Below are positions 5,609 through 6,746 of a stretch of 6,746 bases of DNA, piece after piece. The position numbers and the translations under genes were made by a program. Origin of the DNA: Desulfurococcales archaeon (GTDB lineage: Archaea; Thermoproteota; Thermoprotei_A; Sulfolobales; Desulfurococcaceae); the NCBI GenBank assembly GCA_015521265.1, contig WAON01000186.1, positions 1-6,746 of the forward strand, read 5' to 3'. Each line of letters opens with the position of its first letter. Position 1 is the first letter of the stretch. Under the pieces are notes generated by a model, which was not told the origin of the DNA, did no database searches, and saw only the letters and a list, made by a program, of their open reading frames with translations.

Positions 5609-6746
5609 ATGGGTGCTGGTATGAAATTATTTGAACAGTTAACTATTCCAGAACTATATGATGTCCTAGCCAGTTTACTAACTGGTTCTAGAAGGGTCTT
5701 AGAAGTCGATGTTTTCAGTAGTGCTGGTTATAGGCTTGCTCAAACCGTTTATAGTAGGAAGTGTTTCCCAACAGTTGATATTAGCCTCATGGATGGATAC
5801 GCTGTTCGCCGGGTAGATGTTGTTGAGGGCTTGGATAGGGGAGGTACTGTTAGGCTCGGGATCGTTGGGGGAGTTGATCCTAGGAGTGCTGGAGCCTACA
5901 CTCTTGGTGAGGGGGAAGCTGTTTATGTCGAAACCGGGTTCCCAGTACCGAAGGGCTCTGATATTATTATTCCGCTTGAAGAAGTTGTTATTGATAATGG
6001 ATACGTTGTTGTTTCAAGGCTTCCAAGACGATCAAATATTGCAAGGGGCTGTAGTGATTATAGGGTTGGCGAGTTAATTGCTGGGGAGGGATCTGTTGTT
6101 ACCAGCGGCCTTGTAAAGATCATGGCTGAATCGGGGGTTGAGAGTGTTAGGGTCTATGATAAGCCTCGTGTATCGATCTATAGTGTTGGAGACGAGTTCG
6201 TAGCCGGTGTGAGGAAGCCTAGTAACTGGGTTATTGTGAAGGGTGTTGTTGAGTCTTACGGCGGCTTGGCCGAGTATAGGGGGGTTTTGCCTGATGATAT
6301 AGGTGTTATCAGGGAAGTTATTACTAGTGATGAATCAGACATTATAGTCTTGATCGGTGGGACTGGGAAGGGTTTAAGGGATAAGGCTTGGAGTGTTCTT
6401 AGAGGTTTAAATGCTTCCCTCGCTTGGAGGAGGACACTGTTCTATCCGGGTAGAAATACTATGGGGGCTGTATTAAATGGTAGGGTTATCCTTAACATAC
6501 CGGGACTTACAACTGGCGTGTTCGGCGCATCATTCATGTTGATAGCTCCATTAACATCTTACCTAGCCGGGGGAGGCTTAGGCTTAAGTGTTCACCCATA
6601 TATTTATGCACGGGTTAATAGGGATGAATGCCCCCTAGCTAGGAGTGGTTACTGGGTTATTTGTAGGGGGAAAGTCTCGGAGGATGAGGACGGGTTTACT
6701 GCGAGTATTGAATGGATTCCACGCTACTCTATTAAAACATTAGACC
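5609..6746 (+). CDS. Divergent MoeA-like molybdopterin molybdotransferase, C-terminus cut by window edge
   Basis: MoeA inserts molybdate or tungstate into adenylylated molybdopterin, releasing AMP. The frame is open for 379 codons to the right edge with no stop; relatives are about 400 aa, so little is missing. MoeA_N spans about 8-167 with hallmark MDGYA (61-65, Asp62), TGFPVPKGSD (109-118, Thr109) and RGCSD (146-150). The MoCF-type domain spans about 186-317 with GDE (194-196), LPDD (227-230) and GGTGKGLRD (250-258). The MoeA_C domain begins near 325. Acidic residues matching E. coli Asp59, Asp142, Glu188, Asp228 and Asp259 appear kept. By my alignment the Lys/Pro loops are altered: PGRN (280-283) stands for PGKP, preceded by Tyr279 where Lys is usual, and IPGLTTG (297-303) for LPGNPVS. 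It may be a specialised paralog (for example tungsten) or a reduced-activity one. ATG 5609 and ATG 5621 are both possible; GGTG at 5612..5615 sits 5 nt before the second. No in-frame start lies further upstream before the TAG at 5579. Confidence 0.9.
   Translation, partial: MGAGMKLFEQLTIPELYDVLASLLTGSRRVLEVDVFSSAGYRLAQTVYSRKCFPTVDISLMDGYAVRRVDVVEGLDRGGTVRLGIVGGVDPRSAGAYTLGEGEAVYVETGFPVPKGSDIIIPLEEVVIDNGYVVVSRLPRRSNIARGCSDYRVGELIAGEGSVVTSGLVKIMAESGVESVRVYDKPRVSIYSVGDEFVAGVRKPSNWVIVKGVVESYGGLAEYRGVLPDDIGVIREVITSDESDIIVLIGGTGKGLRDKAWSVLRGLNASLAWRRTLFYPGRNTMGAVLNGRVILNIPGLTTGVFGASFMLIAPLTSYLAGGGLGLSVHPYIYARVNRDECPLARSGYWVICRGKVSEDEDGFTASIEWIPRYSIKTLD

Noticed and set aside
5817..6077. Open frame of 86 codons on the plus strand inside the moeA-like gene
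   Set aside because: It is out of frame with a clear MoeA_N reading carrying TGFPVPKGSD, so it is a shadow.
6290..6340. TGATGA pair resembling C and C' boxes of a guide sRNA
   Set aside because: No CTGA D or D' boxes at the right spacing, and the stretch is in-frame moeA-like coding sequence (PDD and SDE codons).

Overview
The window looks like chromosomal DNA of a hyperthermophilic crenarchaeote (Thermoproteota), most likely of the Desulfurococcales type. This rests on AGG/AGA-dominated arginine and ATA-rich isoleucine codon use, TTG and ATG starts with GGTGAT-like ribosome sites, TATA-type promoter boxes, no bacterial -10/-35 signals, and gene families such as a DUF3782-like coiled-coil protein and the Aeropyrum-like SDR group. 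The genus cannot be fixed from this sequence alone.

Layout: six protein genes alternate strictly in strand (-, +, -, +, -, +), so none shares an operon with a neighbour inside the window. From left to right they are: (1) the N-terminal part of a heptad-repeat coiled-coil protein, cut by the left edge (267..1, -); (2) a 332-residue orphan protein with two N-terminal membrane helices (534..1532, +); (3) a short-chain dehydrogenase-like protein with a degenerate catalytic tetrad (2326..1541, -); (4) a biotin-carrying carboxyltransferase of the PycB/OadA type (2471..4231, +); (5) a SufS-type cysteine desulfurase (5541..4237, -); (6) a divergent MoeA-like molybdopterin molybdotransferase, cut by the right edge (5609.., +). 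Two convergent junctions are only 8 and 5 bp wide. Three divergent gaps (266, 144 and 67 bp) hold the promoters. No gap exceeds 300 bp.

How the genes relate: this looks like a patch of household metabolism, not a defence or mobile island. The carboxyltransferase links pyruvate and oxaloacetate, SufS supplies sulfur for Fe-S clusters and possibly other sulfur carriers, and MoeA inserts Mo or W into the pterin cofactor used by the tungsten/molybdenum oxidoreductases of such archaea. SufS and MoeA are divergent neighbours, but a functional link is only a guess. I saw no tRNA, rRNA, CRISPR array, insertion sequence or convincing new system. The points most worth a second look are the active-site substitutions in the SDR and MoeA proteins and the unrecognised membrane protein.
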